A DNA stretch of 10,068 bases from Flavobacteriales bacterium (GCA_002705485.1 PAGT01000001.1:1-10068); one strand, 5' to 3'. Shown: positions 1 through 7,196, counted from the first letter of the stretch. The notes: generated by a model not told the origin, from the letters alone. Made by a program: numbers and translations.

Positions 1-108
1 AATTTAATAATCACTACTGGTAGAAAAGGTAATGTGTTTTTAGAACCTGGAGACATAGTGAAATGTGAGATTGAATCTTTAGGTTTTATCGAAAATAAGG
101 TTGTCTAA
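1..108 (+). CDS. Fumarylacetoacetate hydrolase family protein, C-terminal fragment (5' end outside window)
   Basis: Reading frame 1 is open from the first base to a TAA at 106-108 and encodes the last 35 residues of a protein. The fragment contains TTGRKGNVFLEPGDIVKCEI followed by ESLGFIENKVV and the stop. The 'FLEPGD-V-EIE-LG-NKVV' pattern is the usual C-terminal end of the fumarylacetoacetate hydrolase (FAA) fold, a metal-dependent family that includes acylpyruvases, fumarylpyruvate hydrolase and homoprotocatechuate-pathway isomerase/decarboxylases. The metal-binding and catalytic residues lie upstream, outside the window, so the reaction cannot be told. It ends only 4 bp before the chosen start of the acyl-CoA ligase gene and is probably co-transcribed with it and with the flavin monooxygenase. 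That placement would suit an enzyme acting on a dioxo-acid ring-fission product, which is inference. Confidence 0.72.
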   Translation, partial: NLIITTGRKGNVFLEPGDIVKCEIESLGFIENKVV

Positions 109-112
109 TACT

Positions 113-1744
113 ATGAAAGGGAACATGACAAAAATTGGTCTAACGACTAATATGCTAATAAGTCATGCTGAAAAAAACCACAGTCAAACTGAAGTATTAT
201 CTGTTGACGTAAAAGGTGATGTAGAAAAGAGTACATGGCAAAAAGTGGGTGAGAGAGCTCGAAAAATTGCAAGTGCACTAGATAAATTGGGACTAAAAAA
301 AGGCGACCGGTTAGGTACTATTTCTCCAAATAATAAAGAACACCTTGAACTTTTATACGCTATTTCTGGATTTGGAGGTATTGCACATACCATTAATCCT
401 AGACTATTTCCAGATGAAATTGTTTACATTGTAAATCACGCAGAAGACAAAGTTTTGTTCGTAGATTCTTCTTATATTGCAATTTTGATTGGCCATAGAC
501 ATCTCTTTGAGACAGTTGAACACATTTATTTGATGGGGCCAAAGAAGGATGAATTTGCTGCAAATATGAATGGATTTAAATTCCTGAATGATCTAACAGA
601 TGATGGCGATAAAAATTACAATTGGCCTGAATTAAATGAAAATGATGCTGCCGTGCTTTGCTATACTTCCGGAACGACAGGAAATCCTAAAGGTGTATTG
701 TATTCACATAAATCTATAGTTGTTCATGCAAATCTAGTATCTTTGCCAGATAATTTTAATTTGAGTGCGAGAGACAGTTTACTTCTTGTAACTCCCATGT
801 TTCATGTAAATGCGTGGGGAGTTACATACGCTTCAGCAATGGTTGGAAGCAAACTAGTTCTTCCAGGACCTAATTTAGATGGTAAAAGTGTTGTATCCTT
901 AATAAATAATGAAAATATAACAATGTCTTTTGCAATTCCTACAATATGGGAAGAAGTTTTGGAACAACTCGATAAGACTGGTGAAAAATTAGAAAGTCTT
1001 GATAGAATATTATCTGGTGGAACAGCAGTTCCCGAATGGATGATAAGACAATTTAAAAATGATTACAGTGTTCATGTTATTCATGCATGGGGAATGACTG
1101 AAACTAGCCCCTTGGGAACTGCAAATACCCCACTAGGAGCTCATGCCAATCTCCCTAAAAAACAAAAAATAGAAAAAATGTATAATGCTGGAAGACCAAA
1201 TTGGTCAGTACAGATTAAAATAGTTGATAGAGAAGGTATAGAATTGCCTAGAGATGGTGAAAGTGAAGGTGATTTATTAGTTAAAGGACCTACTGTTATA
1301 GAGAGATATTTGCATGATAAACAATCGTCTCTAGATAATGATGGGTGGTTTAAAACTGGAGACATTGGAAAAATTGATTCGGAAGGTTATCTTGAAATTA
1401 CAGACAGATCTAAAGATTTAATCAAATCAGGTGGCGAGTGGATTAGCTCACTAGAACTAGAAGAAATTGTAAGAGGACACGATAAAATACATGATGCAGC
1501 AGTTATAGGAGTTGATCATAAGAAGTGGAATGAAAGGCCTTTGGTAATAGCTGAAGCGGTAAAGGGCACCAATCCTAAAGAAAAAGAAATTCTAGATTTC
1601 TTTAAAAATAAGATTGCTAAATGGCAAATCCCTGACGCTGTAGTATTTGTGGACGAACTGCCTCTTTCATCAACTGGGAAACCTATAAAGAGAGATTTAA
1701 GATTTGAGTTCAAGAACTATTTTGAGGAGAAAAAAAATGGATAA
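113..1744 (+). CDS. AMP-forming acyl-CoA ligase, DmdB/FadD-like
   Basis: A 543-residue member of the ANL (AMP-binding) superfamily that activates a carboxylic acid to its CoA thioester through an acyl-adenylate. Visible motifs, numbered from the ATG at 113, are the phosphate-binding TSGTTGNPKG at 185-194, AWGMTETSP at 325-333, the hinge region TGDIGKIDSEGYLEITDR at about 415-432 followed by KDLIKSGGEWIS, and the C-terminal SSTGKPIKRD with catalytic Lys523. Length is normal for the family. The frame stays open upstream to a TTG at 101, which would overlap the preceding gene. I chose ATG 113 because the resulting MKGNM start resembles the MxGxM start I recall for DmdB-like ligases; ATG 125 is also possible. 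The overall pattern resembles medium-chain and methylmercaptopropionate-CoA ligases (DmdB), but substrate cannot be inferred from motifs. It lies between an FAA-family gene and an MhpA-like monooxygenase, so an aromatic or cyclic acid is plausible. Confidence 0.88.
   Translation: MKGNMTKIGLTTNMLISHAEKNHSQTEVLSVDVKGDVEKSTWQKVGERARKIASALDKLGLKKGDRLGTISPNNKEHLELLYAISGFGGIAHTINPRLFPDEIVYIVNHAEDKVLFVDSSYIAILIGHRHLFETVEHIYLMGPKKDEFAANMNGFKFLNDLTDDGDKNYNWPELNENDAAVLCYTSGTTGNPKGVLYSHKSIVVHANLVSLPDNFNLSARDSLLLVTPMFHVNAWGVTYASAMVGSKLVLPGPNLDGKSVVSLINNENITMSFAIPTIWEEVLEQLDKTGEKLESLDRILSGGTAVPEWMIRQFKNDYSVHVIHAWGMTETSPLGTANTPLGAHANLPKKQKIEKMYNAGRPNWSVQIKIVDREGIELPRDGESEGDLLVKGPTVIERYLHDKQSSLDNDGWFKTGDIGKIDSEGYLEITDRSKDLIKSGGEWISSLELEEIVRGHDKIHDAAVIGVDHKKWNERPLVIAEAVKGTNPKEKEILDFFKNKIAKWQIPDAVVFVDELPLSSTGKPIKRDLRFEFKNYFEEKKNG
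1724..1730 (+). promoter_or_regulatory. Strong Shine-Dalgarno deciding the monooxygenase start
   Basis: GAGGAGA lies inside the last codons of the ligase gene, 6 bases before the ATG at 1737. The monooxygenase frame is open further upstream to position 1704. This ribosome-binding site, and the FAD-binding fold beginning directly after the ATG, place the true start at 1737. The two genes then overlap by 8 bp, which suggests translational coupling. Confidence 0.8.
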
Positions 1745-3392
1745 AGACTACGATGCCATAGTAATGGGTTGCGGACCTACGGGAGCAATCGCATCGATAT
1801 TATTGGCAAATAAAGGATTCAAAGTGGCTGTTGTAGAAAAAAGTGCTAAACCATATCCCTATCCTAGAGCTATAGCATTAAACGAATTTACAATGGATTT
1901 GCTAAAGAACCTTTTGGGAGAACTATGGGAGAAGTTTAATTTTACTACGGCTGTTGAAGTTGGCTATGTTTTGAGCAAAGAAAAAATAAATGAACCATTC
2001 GGTTTGATGCAGCCACCAGAGATAGATGGAAAAGTTCTTGATTTAGATAATTTTGGGTTCATTAACTGGATTTATAGTCCTCAATTAGAAGAACTATTGA
2101 GAGAAAAAATAAAGAGTAATGAAAATATTACCACATTTTATGATCATAGTGGATTAATTTTGTGGGAAGACGGGAAAAACTATCTAAAAATCGAAAACTC
2201 CACAACTGGAATACAAACTGAGTTATCTTGTAAGTATCTTTTAGGGGCCGACGGAGGCGGAAGTTTTGTTAGAAAACAAATTGGAGCACCACTTAAGAAA
2301 CTGGGGAACGCAATTTCTTTCTTAATTGTAGACATAAAGGCCTCAAGGAAAGCTCTACAACCCGGAATGGAGTTCGACAGTGGCGGTCATCAGATTATTG
2401 ACCCTTCCGGTGAAAGGCCGACAACCTTCATTCATTGTGAAGGAAAGAATCATGGATCTCATAAAAATCACTTTAGATTTGAATTTGCACTTAAACCAGA
2501 CGAAAATTATGCATCTATCCAATCGCCTGAATCAATTAAAGAACTGGTAAGTCCATACCTTAAGAACGAACAAATTGAAATAGAAAGGTCAACCGTTTAC
2601 AAATTTAACTCTCTTATTTCAACTAAATGGCGGGTTAAAAATATTTTTACTATTGGGGATGCTACTCATCAAACGTCTCCTTTCTTAGGACAAGGACTAA
2701 ATATGGGAATTAGAAATTCTTACAACTTAATTAATAAAATAGAGCTTGTAGAAAAGGGAATCTCTAGCGACACATTGTTAGATACATACCAAATTGAATG
2801 TTATCCTGACTCCGAATACATTATTAAGCAATCATTGTTCATGGGTGGACTATTGTTCAATACTAGATTCTATGTTAATTTTGCAAGAGGATTAATCCAC
2901 TTTTTTAATGGAGGAAGAGGCAAACCAATACAACTTTTCCCTGAATTTGTTCCTGAGACTGTTACAGTACCAAACGGATTCAAACCCAATAAGTACAGTC
3001 AGAAAGGCTATCCTATGTACAACTACACAACTAAAGAGGGGTTTCCTCGCTCGCTCCGAAGTTACAATTCTACAAAATACCGAATATTTTGTAAGGATAG
3101 TACTGAGGCAGTTGAAGGCCATATTTCGAAAATACCTGATGCAATACGTCCCAATGTGACAGCATTATCTGATGGTAGAAACGGCGAAAAAACAAGCGAC
3201 AAATTACTGGTATGTTGTCAACGTAAGGATGACTTAAAAATGCATGATAAACTATTCAGTAGAGGTATAATAAGATCAAATGTTGATTACGTAGTAATGG
3301 CTCCTTGCTATACCATGCTTGGAACCTATAGTAAAGGGCAAGAGAATAAAATGATCTCGGATTATTTATCGGTTTTCAATTTAACCAATTAG
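1737..3392 (+). CDS. FAD-dependent aromatic monooxygenase, MhpA-like
   Basis: A 551-residue class A flavoprotein hydroxylase, close in length to E. coli 3-(3-hydroxyphenyl)propionate hydroxylase MhpA. Such enzymes use NAD(P)H and oxygen to add a hydroxyl group, normally beside an existing phenolic OH. Three family fingerprints are present: the dinucleotide-binding GCGPTG at 11-16 within an N-terminal beta-alpha-beta fold, the 'DG' motif GADGGGSFVRK at 170-180, and the second FAD motif IGDATHQTSPFLGQGLNMGI at 306-325. The segment YPRAIALNEF near 42-51 matches the family's conserved N-terminal loop. No membrane segment or signal peptide is seen, so it should be cytoplasmic. It overlaps the ligase by 8 bp upstream, and its stop codon overlaps that of the convergent hydrolase gene. 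With an extradiol dioxygenase gene nearby, it probably makes the catechol that is then cleaved. The substrate is unknown. Confidence 0.87.
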   Translation: MDKDYDAIVMGCGPTGAIASILLANKGFKVAVVEKSAKPYPYPRAIALNEFTMDLLKNLLGELWEKFNFTTAVEVGYVLSKEKINEPFGLMQPPEIDGKVLDLDNFGFINWIYSPQLEELLREKIKSNENITTFYDHSGLILWEDGKNYLKIENSTTGIQTELSCKYLLGADGGGSFVRKQIGAPLKKLGNAISFLIVDIKASRKALQPGMEFDSGGHQIIDPSGERPTTFIHCEGKNHGSHKNHFRFEFALKPDENYASIQSPESIKELVSPYLKNEQIEIERSTVYKFNSLISTKWRVKNIFTIGDATHQTSPFLGQGLNMGIRNSYNLINKIELVEKGISSDTLLDTYQIECYPDSEYIIKQSLFMGGLLFNTRFYVNFARGLIHFFNGGRGKPIQLFPEFVPETVTVPNGFKPNKYSQKGYPMYNYTTKEGFPRSLRSYNSTKYRIFCKDSTEAVEGHISKIPDAIRPNVTALSDGRNGEKTSDKLLVCCQRKDDLKMHDKLFSRGIIRSNVDYVVMAPCYTMLGTYSKGQENKMISDYLSVFNLTN

Positions 3393-4738
3393 TTATCAAC
3401 TATGAAGTCCATGCAAGCAAAGGCAACATTTTCGGGTCTTTCAATATGAGTCCAATGCAAAGCATCTGTTATAATAGTGAATCTGGAAAATCTTCCACCC
3501 TTTTTGGTTTTTAGAGTCGAATATCTACCACCTGCCTTCTTTTCGACAAACTTCGAATAGTTTTTCTGCCATGTGGGGTTGGATCTGTCTTGAAATTCTC
3601 CACCAGGTAGTAAATCTTCAACATCGTCAGGCCAAAAATTCCATTTTCCCCAATAAGGCTGATCACCAGTATGGTTGGAGATTATACCAAAATCTTTAGG
3701 TAAATCTGCAAATGTATATGTTGGAAATTTAAATCTGAAAAACCTGAATATGCCTGCTACTTGGCCTGCACCGAGTAAACCTGCTAGCTTTCTCAATAAA
3801 GACATTTTTTTAGCATTAGGAAGATCCTTAGCTAAAATCATTTCGTCCGAACCTTGAAACTGCATCATAGGAAACGAGGTATTACTAATACTGAAACCTC
3901 GAGACATGTCTGTCCGCCGTTTTCCTTCATCTAAAAAGTCCGTTTGCCTGAAAATTTGCCTTGTTAGTTTGAAAAAATACTTAGACTGATTAGGCATGTT
4001 TTGAATTGCAACCCATCTCTCACCGAGCTCAGAATCCGATTCTGCAACTGATGCCTCTTCAGCAAATGATGGTGAAATAAAACCAAATGGAGCTCCTCCT
4101 CTTATTGCACTCTTTAATAAAGGAGGGAAGGAATCTGTAGCCATAATTCTGTGAGGAGGGCCCAAAAATATTCCATCGTCAACAAGCTTAGTCCATTCTT
4201 CTTCAAATTTAGTCCAACCCTGAGATCCTCTCGAATAGCTCAGTGCCATATCTGGAGTCTCAGCTAGCATATTATCCATAATAATACAACCTCTGTCGTG
4301 CCCAACAAAATGGGCTCGTTCAATTTTTAGACCATCGATTAAGATTGAGCGAAGTGTATGTGCGCAGTTCTCCAGATCAAATCTAGGATCTACCGCAAGA
4401 CTGCCTTTCATTGGAACTTTTCTATTTGGAGGTCTTAGCCCGTCATACTTTGAAAGTGTAGAACCATCGATTTTAATTTCTGTATATTCCTCTAAAAATG
4501 GAACTGTTATTGTAATAAACCGATAGTTTTTTCCACTAGGATGATTAGACATACTCGAAACCAGCCACCTGGCATCTAGTAAACTGTCTTCAAAGACACC
4601 CATCATCACAACCACAGGTATTCCCTCTGGATTTCCTGCATATGCAATACGATGCTTATGGCCTTCAATTTCAATGTAGTCTACGTCGAAATCTACACCA
4701 TTAGTAGTAGGAATTTTAAAGTCTAAAATATTATCCAT
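3389..4738 (-). CDS. Alpha/beta hydrolase with Asp nucleophile motif and large insertion
   Basis: A 449-residue cytoplasmic alpha/beta-hydrolase-fold protein. The nucleophile elbow is GHDRG at 146-150, with Asp148 in the place of the usual Ser, as in epoxide hydrolases and haloalkane/haloacetate dehalogenases. The catalytic His is probably His428 in ALHWTHIERPENV, matching the family's 'GHxxxxExP' end motif. A candidate acid is Asp298 in FQGSDEM. About 130 residues separate that Asp from His428, whereas ordinary relatives have about 25-30, so a domain of about 100 residues seems inserted there. The usual His-Gly oxyanion motif after strand 3 reads MMGVF instead. The gene starts 8 bp inside the end of the dioxygenase gene, behind an AGGA ribosome-binding site 6 bases away. 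Position after a ring-cleavage dioxygenase suggests action on a ring-derived product, yet typical meta-cleavage hydrolases use Ser. It could equally be an epoxide hydrolase or have no hydrolase activity. Confidence 0.8.
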   Translation of the reverse strand: MDNILDFKIPTTNGVDFDVDYIEIEGHKHRIAYAGNPEGIPVVVMMGVFEDSLLDARWLVSSMSNHPSGKNYRFITITVPFLEEYTEIKIDGSTLSKYDGLRPPNRKVPMKGSLAVDPRFDLENCAHTLRSILIDGLKIERAHFVGHDRGCIIMDNMLAETPDMALSYSRGSQGWTKFEEEWTKLVDDGIFLGPPHRIMATDSFPPLLKSAIRGGAPFGFISPSFAEEASVAESDSELGERWVAIQNMPNQSKYFFKLTRQIFRQTDFLDEGKRRTDMSRGFSISNTSFPMMQFQGSDEMILAKDLPNAKKMSLLRKLAGLLGAGQVAGIFRFFRFKFPTYTFADLPKDFGIISNHTGDQPYWGKWNFWPDDVEDLLPGGEFQDRSNPTWQKNYSKFVEKKAGGRYSTLKTKKGGRFSRFTIITDALHWTHIERPENVAFACMDFIVDN

Positions 4739-6152
4739 TAATGTTCCTAATTTTTTGAACTATATCTTCAACGTTAGACAGGTCTCTGTTGATTAACGAT
4801 TGCTGTGTTTCTTTATCAAAATCCTTGTAAAAACTTGCTGCTGCAGGACCGTCAAGATTACGTATTCCAGATTCTTTGACAGTAGGCCCCCACTGGTTGT
4901 GACCATTCGGTCCTAAACCACTTATTTTATGAATGCGCTGACCAAAATTACGTGTCATTCTATCTCCGTCTGACATATGCTCATGAACATGCCCATAAGG
5001 ATCATGCCAGTAGTCATAGATATGAGACCCTAATACGTGCCTGCCTACCCCCCATGCAATATCATACCTTTGATTATCAAATTCAGCTTTAGTTTTAAGT
5101 TGCATATGACCTCGCCACACATCATCCAAGTTTGATACTTCAAATGAGGCATGGCTAAGTTGAGGATTAATTGACTGCCCATCAGGAGCCATATCTGCAT
5201 TCATATTGGAAATTATAAAAAATGTATGATGGTCTGTAGGTGTATTACCTCGATCACATCTAAAAAAAGCACCGTATGTTGCTGAGCCCTCTGCAAAAGT
5301 GCCTGGATAAAGGGGAGATGCTCCTGCCTTTTTCAGCATTTCAAACATTTTCGGATTAATAGAATGACCTTCTGCCGATTTAGGGGCTTCAAAAATTACA
5401 CTGTCAGATGGCAATAAGCCAAATGTATTCATCATGAAATCCATCATCTTATGATGTGGGCCAACAGGGATTGCTAAAACGACGTGTCCAATTTTAATTA
5501 CATCCGGAGGGCCTGGATGAACTGTGTTGCTTCCGTCAGCTTCTCTGTTCCCAGAGGTGTCTTGCAACTTGTTAGCTCCCCTTACGTAGTTGTCTTTAGT
5601 TCCATAATTATACTCAATTCTCTCTCTAGAGGCTTCTAGCTCTTCAATATCTCTACCGTGAACCGCTTCAATTAGAAGATTGCAGACAGGATCAATGAAA
5701 GACACTCTCTTTCCACCACATAACTCACCTTCTAATCCAGGAACTGGATGAACTGGAGAACATCCATCAATATTTTCCGATAAAATTGTTAAGTCATTTT
5801 CACTCTTCATCTGCATTGCAAAACCTAAAAATTTTGCAGGACCTTTATGAACCACATGACAAAAACCATCTCCGGATAAACCTCTAGAATAAATGGTCGA
5901 ATCGTCTTGATGCATTATTTTGAAACCAAAATCATGAACCCAATTCTCATATAAATCTAAATCTGGTACTGAAAATCTAACGTATGCAATATCCCATGCC
6001 TTAGTCAACGGAGTAATTGGCGGCAAAGACTCCGAGCCCTCTAAATGCTCCTCTTCACCCTTATTTATAGCTTCAAATAAATCCAAATCTTTGTCAACTA
6101 GTTGTATGACATCCGCAGCAGTAGGTGGACTATTAGCATTAGAATTATTCAT
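4731..6152 (-). CDS. Type I extradiol ring-cleavage dioxygenase (two VOC domains), extra-long
   Basis: A 473-residue protein of the vicinal-oxygen-chelate (glyoxalase/bleomycin-resistance) fold with two domains, at about 52-166 and 218-393. The C-terminal domain shows a full Fe(II) site: His223 in KIGHVVLAI, His334 in LSHASFEV and Glu391 in the closing motif GSHIYDYWHDPYGHVHEH. Their order and spacing resemble catechol 2,3-dioxygenases, where two His and one Glu bind iron. DHHTFFI at 307-313 fits the conserved active-site His of the family. These enzymes cleave a catechol beside the two hydroxyls to give a semialdehyde or dioxo acid. XylE and BphC are about 300 residues, so this protein has a long N-terminal extension (about 1-50), an interdomain linker (about 183-217) and a tail past 410. 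The N-terminal VOC domain lacks an obvious metal triad. No clear ribosome-binding site precedes ATG 6152. It follows the Rieske gene by 34 bp and overlaps the hydrolase gene by 8 bp. Confidence 0.85.
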   Translation of the reverse strand: MNNSNANSPPTAADVIQLVDKDLDLFEAINKGEEEHLEGSESLPPITPLTKAWDIAYVRFSVPDLDLYENWVHDFGFKIMHQDDSTIYSRGLSGDGFCHVVHKGPAKFLGFAMQMKSENDLTILSENIDGCSPVHPVPGLEGELCGGKRVSFIDPVCNLLIEAVHGRDIEELEASRERIEYNYGTKDNYVRGANKLQDTSGNREADGSNTVHPGPPDVIKIGHVVLAIPVGPHHKMMDFMMNTFGLLPSDSVIFEAPKSAEGHSINPKMFEMLKKAGASPLYPGTFAEGSATYGAFFRCDRGNTPTDHHTFFIISNMNADMAPDGQSINPQLSHASFEVSNLDDVWRGHMQLKTKAEFDNQRYDIAWGVGRHVLGSHIYDYWHDPYGHVHEHMSDGDRMTRNFGQRIHKISGLGPNGHNQWGPTVKESGIRNLDGPAAASFYKDFDKETQQSLINRDLSNVEDIVQKIRNING

Positions 6153-6186
6153 TGTATATTAATCAAATACGCTATTAAATAAGCTT

Positions 6187-6534
6187 CTACAAGTAATTCA
6201 TAAAGATTAAAATTTCACCATTCTTTTCTTCTACGGGGAGACTAGTCAAGGTCTCTCCTCGGCAAGGCCCGTTATCACAAAGACCTGTGTCTGGCTCAAA
6301 TACGGCCTGGTGATGCATGCACTGAACTCTGTTGAGCTCTTTGTTCCACAGGTATTTTGGGTCATTACAAAGCTGCCTACCATCGTGAGGACAAGAATTG
6401 ATCCACGCAGACAATTTTTTAGAGCTTCTAACTATAATAGCTGTTAACCCATCAACATTGTTAGGAATATCTATCATAGAAGCTTCATGAGGGGCAATTG
6501 ATGAGGAGGGGATTCTAGCTATTTCGACTTTCAT
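6187..6534 (-). CDS. Small Rieske [2Fe-2S] ferredoxin-like protein
   Basis: A 115-residue single-domain Rieske protein. The two cluster-binding motifs are CPH at 48-50 and CMHH at 72-75, giving ligands Cys48, His50, Cys72 and His75. The segment AVFEPDTGLCDNGPCRG and the short C-terminal strands are typical of the fold. There is no membrane anchor and no catalytic oxygenase domain, so it should be a soluble electron carrier like the ferredoxins of ring-hydroxylating dioxygenases. No reductase or terminal oxygenase gene is in the window. The start at 6534 follows a GGA ribosome-binding site 6 bases away and lies 10 bp after the CMD-family gene. It directly precedes the extradiol dioxygenase gene, so it may serve that enzyme or an oxygenase encoded elsewhere; the partner is inference. 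Confidence 0.88.
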   Translation of the reverse strand: MKVEIARIPSSSIAPHEASMIDIPNNVDGLTAIIVRSSKKLSAWINSCPHDGRQLCNDPKYLWNKELNRVQCMHHQAVFEPDTGLCDNGPCRGETLTSLPVEEKNGEILIFMNYL

Positions 6535-6544
6535 TTAACTTCCA

Positions 6545-7174
6545 TTAATACTCGAAATATTGACTATCGCCTGGATTGGGAACTCTCAGAATATTTAATT
6601 GTGCAGCCAGTCCTACATAGTGACCTATTACTAACACAAGCTCAACCATGCCCTTTTCACTTCCTACTAGTTCAAGGGCTTCTGCATAAGTTGAATCTGA
6701 AACTCTATAATCAGACAAGTATTCTTTTGTCAATTTGTAGGATACTGATTGTTCCAGTCCTTCAGTTGAATCTTCAAATTGAGGGCTCTCTCCTTTGTGC
6801 ACTGATTCTATTATGTCTGAAGGGACTCCAGCGTTCTTTGCACTTTTACTGTGTGCCCAAAATTCAACATTGCACTTGAAATGACAAGCTATTGTGCAGA
6901 TTGCAAGCTCTTTCATTTGGCTAGGGGCATTGGAAGTATTTTTCCTTATTGCAATACCTATATTATCTAAGGATTTAGCCATTACACTATCTGAGTACAT
7001 CCAGGCATTAAATGGACCCGGAAGAGAACCATCAGATAGTGTTCCAACTCCCCTTTCAGAATTAACTATTGAATCGTATACTCCCTTAATATCTTCATCT
7101 AAATCGGCCCTACTTAAATTTTCGAGTCTAGGTAATTGGTTAGACGCTAAATTATGGCTATCCCATTCGTTCAT
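6545..7174 (-). CDS. Carboxymuconolactone decarboxylase (CMD/AhpD-like) family protein
   Basis: A 209-residue all-helical protein of the CMD family, cytoplasmic, with no signal peptide. The core motif reads KELAICTIACHFKCNVEFWA then His108. AhpD and related thiol enzymes have E-(x)n-C-x-x-C-x-x-x-H; here Cys101 and His108 are in place but the second Cys is replaced by Glu104, so disulfide chemistry of the AhpD type is unlikely. This Glu-containing variant also occurs in CMD-like proteins near aromatic-degradation genes, where most have no proven reaction. It could be a decarboxylase, lactone isomerase or helper protein. It is the first gene of the four-gene leftward operon. ATG 7174 has no ribosome-binding site, and a candidate -10 box ends only 5 bases upstream, which raises the possibility of a leaderless or near-leaderless message. 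Confidence 0.8.
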   Translation of the reverse strand: MNEWDSHNLASNQLPRLENLSRADLDEDIKGVYDSIVNSERGVGTLSDGSLPGPFNAWMYSDSVMAKSLDNIGIAIRKNTSNAPSQMKELAICTIACHFKCNVEFWAHSKSAKNAGVPSDIIESVHKGESPQFEDSTEGLEQSVSYKLTKEYLSDYRVSDSTYAEALELVGSEKGMVELVLVIGHYVGLAAQLNILRVPNPGDSQYFEY

Positions 7175-7196
7175 TATACATTATCTATAATGTATA
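7175..7196. promoter_or_regulatory. Perfect palindrome, candidate operator of the divergent promoter
   Basis: Two perfect 10-bp inverted arms, TATACATTAT (7175-7184) and ATAATGTATA (7187-7196), are separated by CT. The palindrome abuts the ATG of the CMD-family gene and lies 52 bp before the crotonase start. It is AT-rich, but an exact 20-base match is well above what chance gives at one chosen site. Its size and symmetry fit a dimeric repressor operator, for example of the MarR, TetR, IclR or GntR type. The regulator itself is not in the window. It overlaps a -10-like box on each strand, so a bound protein could block both directions. Confidence 0.6.

Noticed and set aside
4731..6152. Annotation as a simple glyoxalase I or bleomycin-resistance protein.
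   Set aside because: The two-domain layout, the full His-His-Glu iron site and the extradiol-type closing motif near Glu391 fit a ring-cleavage dioxygenase much better.
6153..6186. Possible second promoter or operator in the 34-bp gap before the dioxygenase gene, sharing TGTATATT with the palindrome region.
   Set aside because: The shared string is short and AT-rich, no inverted repeat or spaced promoter pair is visible, and the gap fits an ordinary intra-operon spacer.
6601..7190. Two open frames on the plus strand (6601-6879 and 6894-7190) antisense to the CMD-family gene.
   Set aside because: They lie opposite a clear conserved protein, have no recognisable domain and no ribosome-binding site, and appear to be shadow frames.
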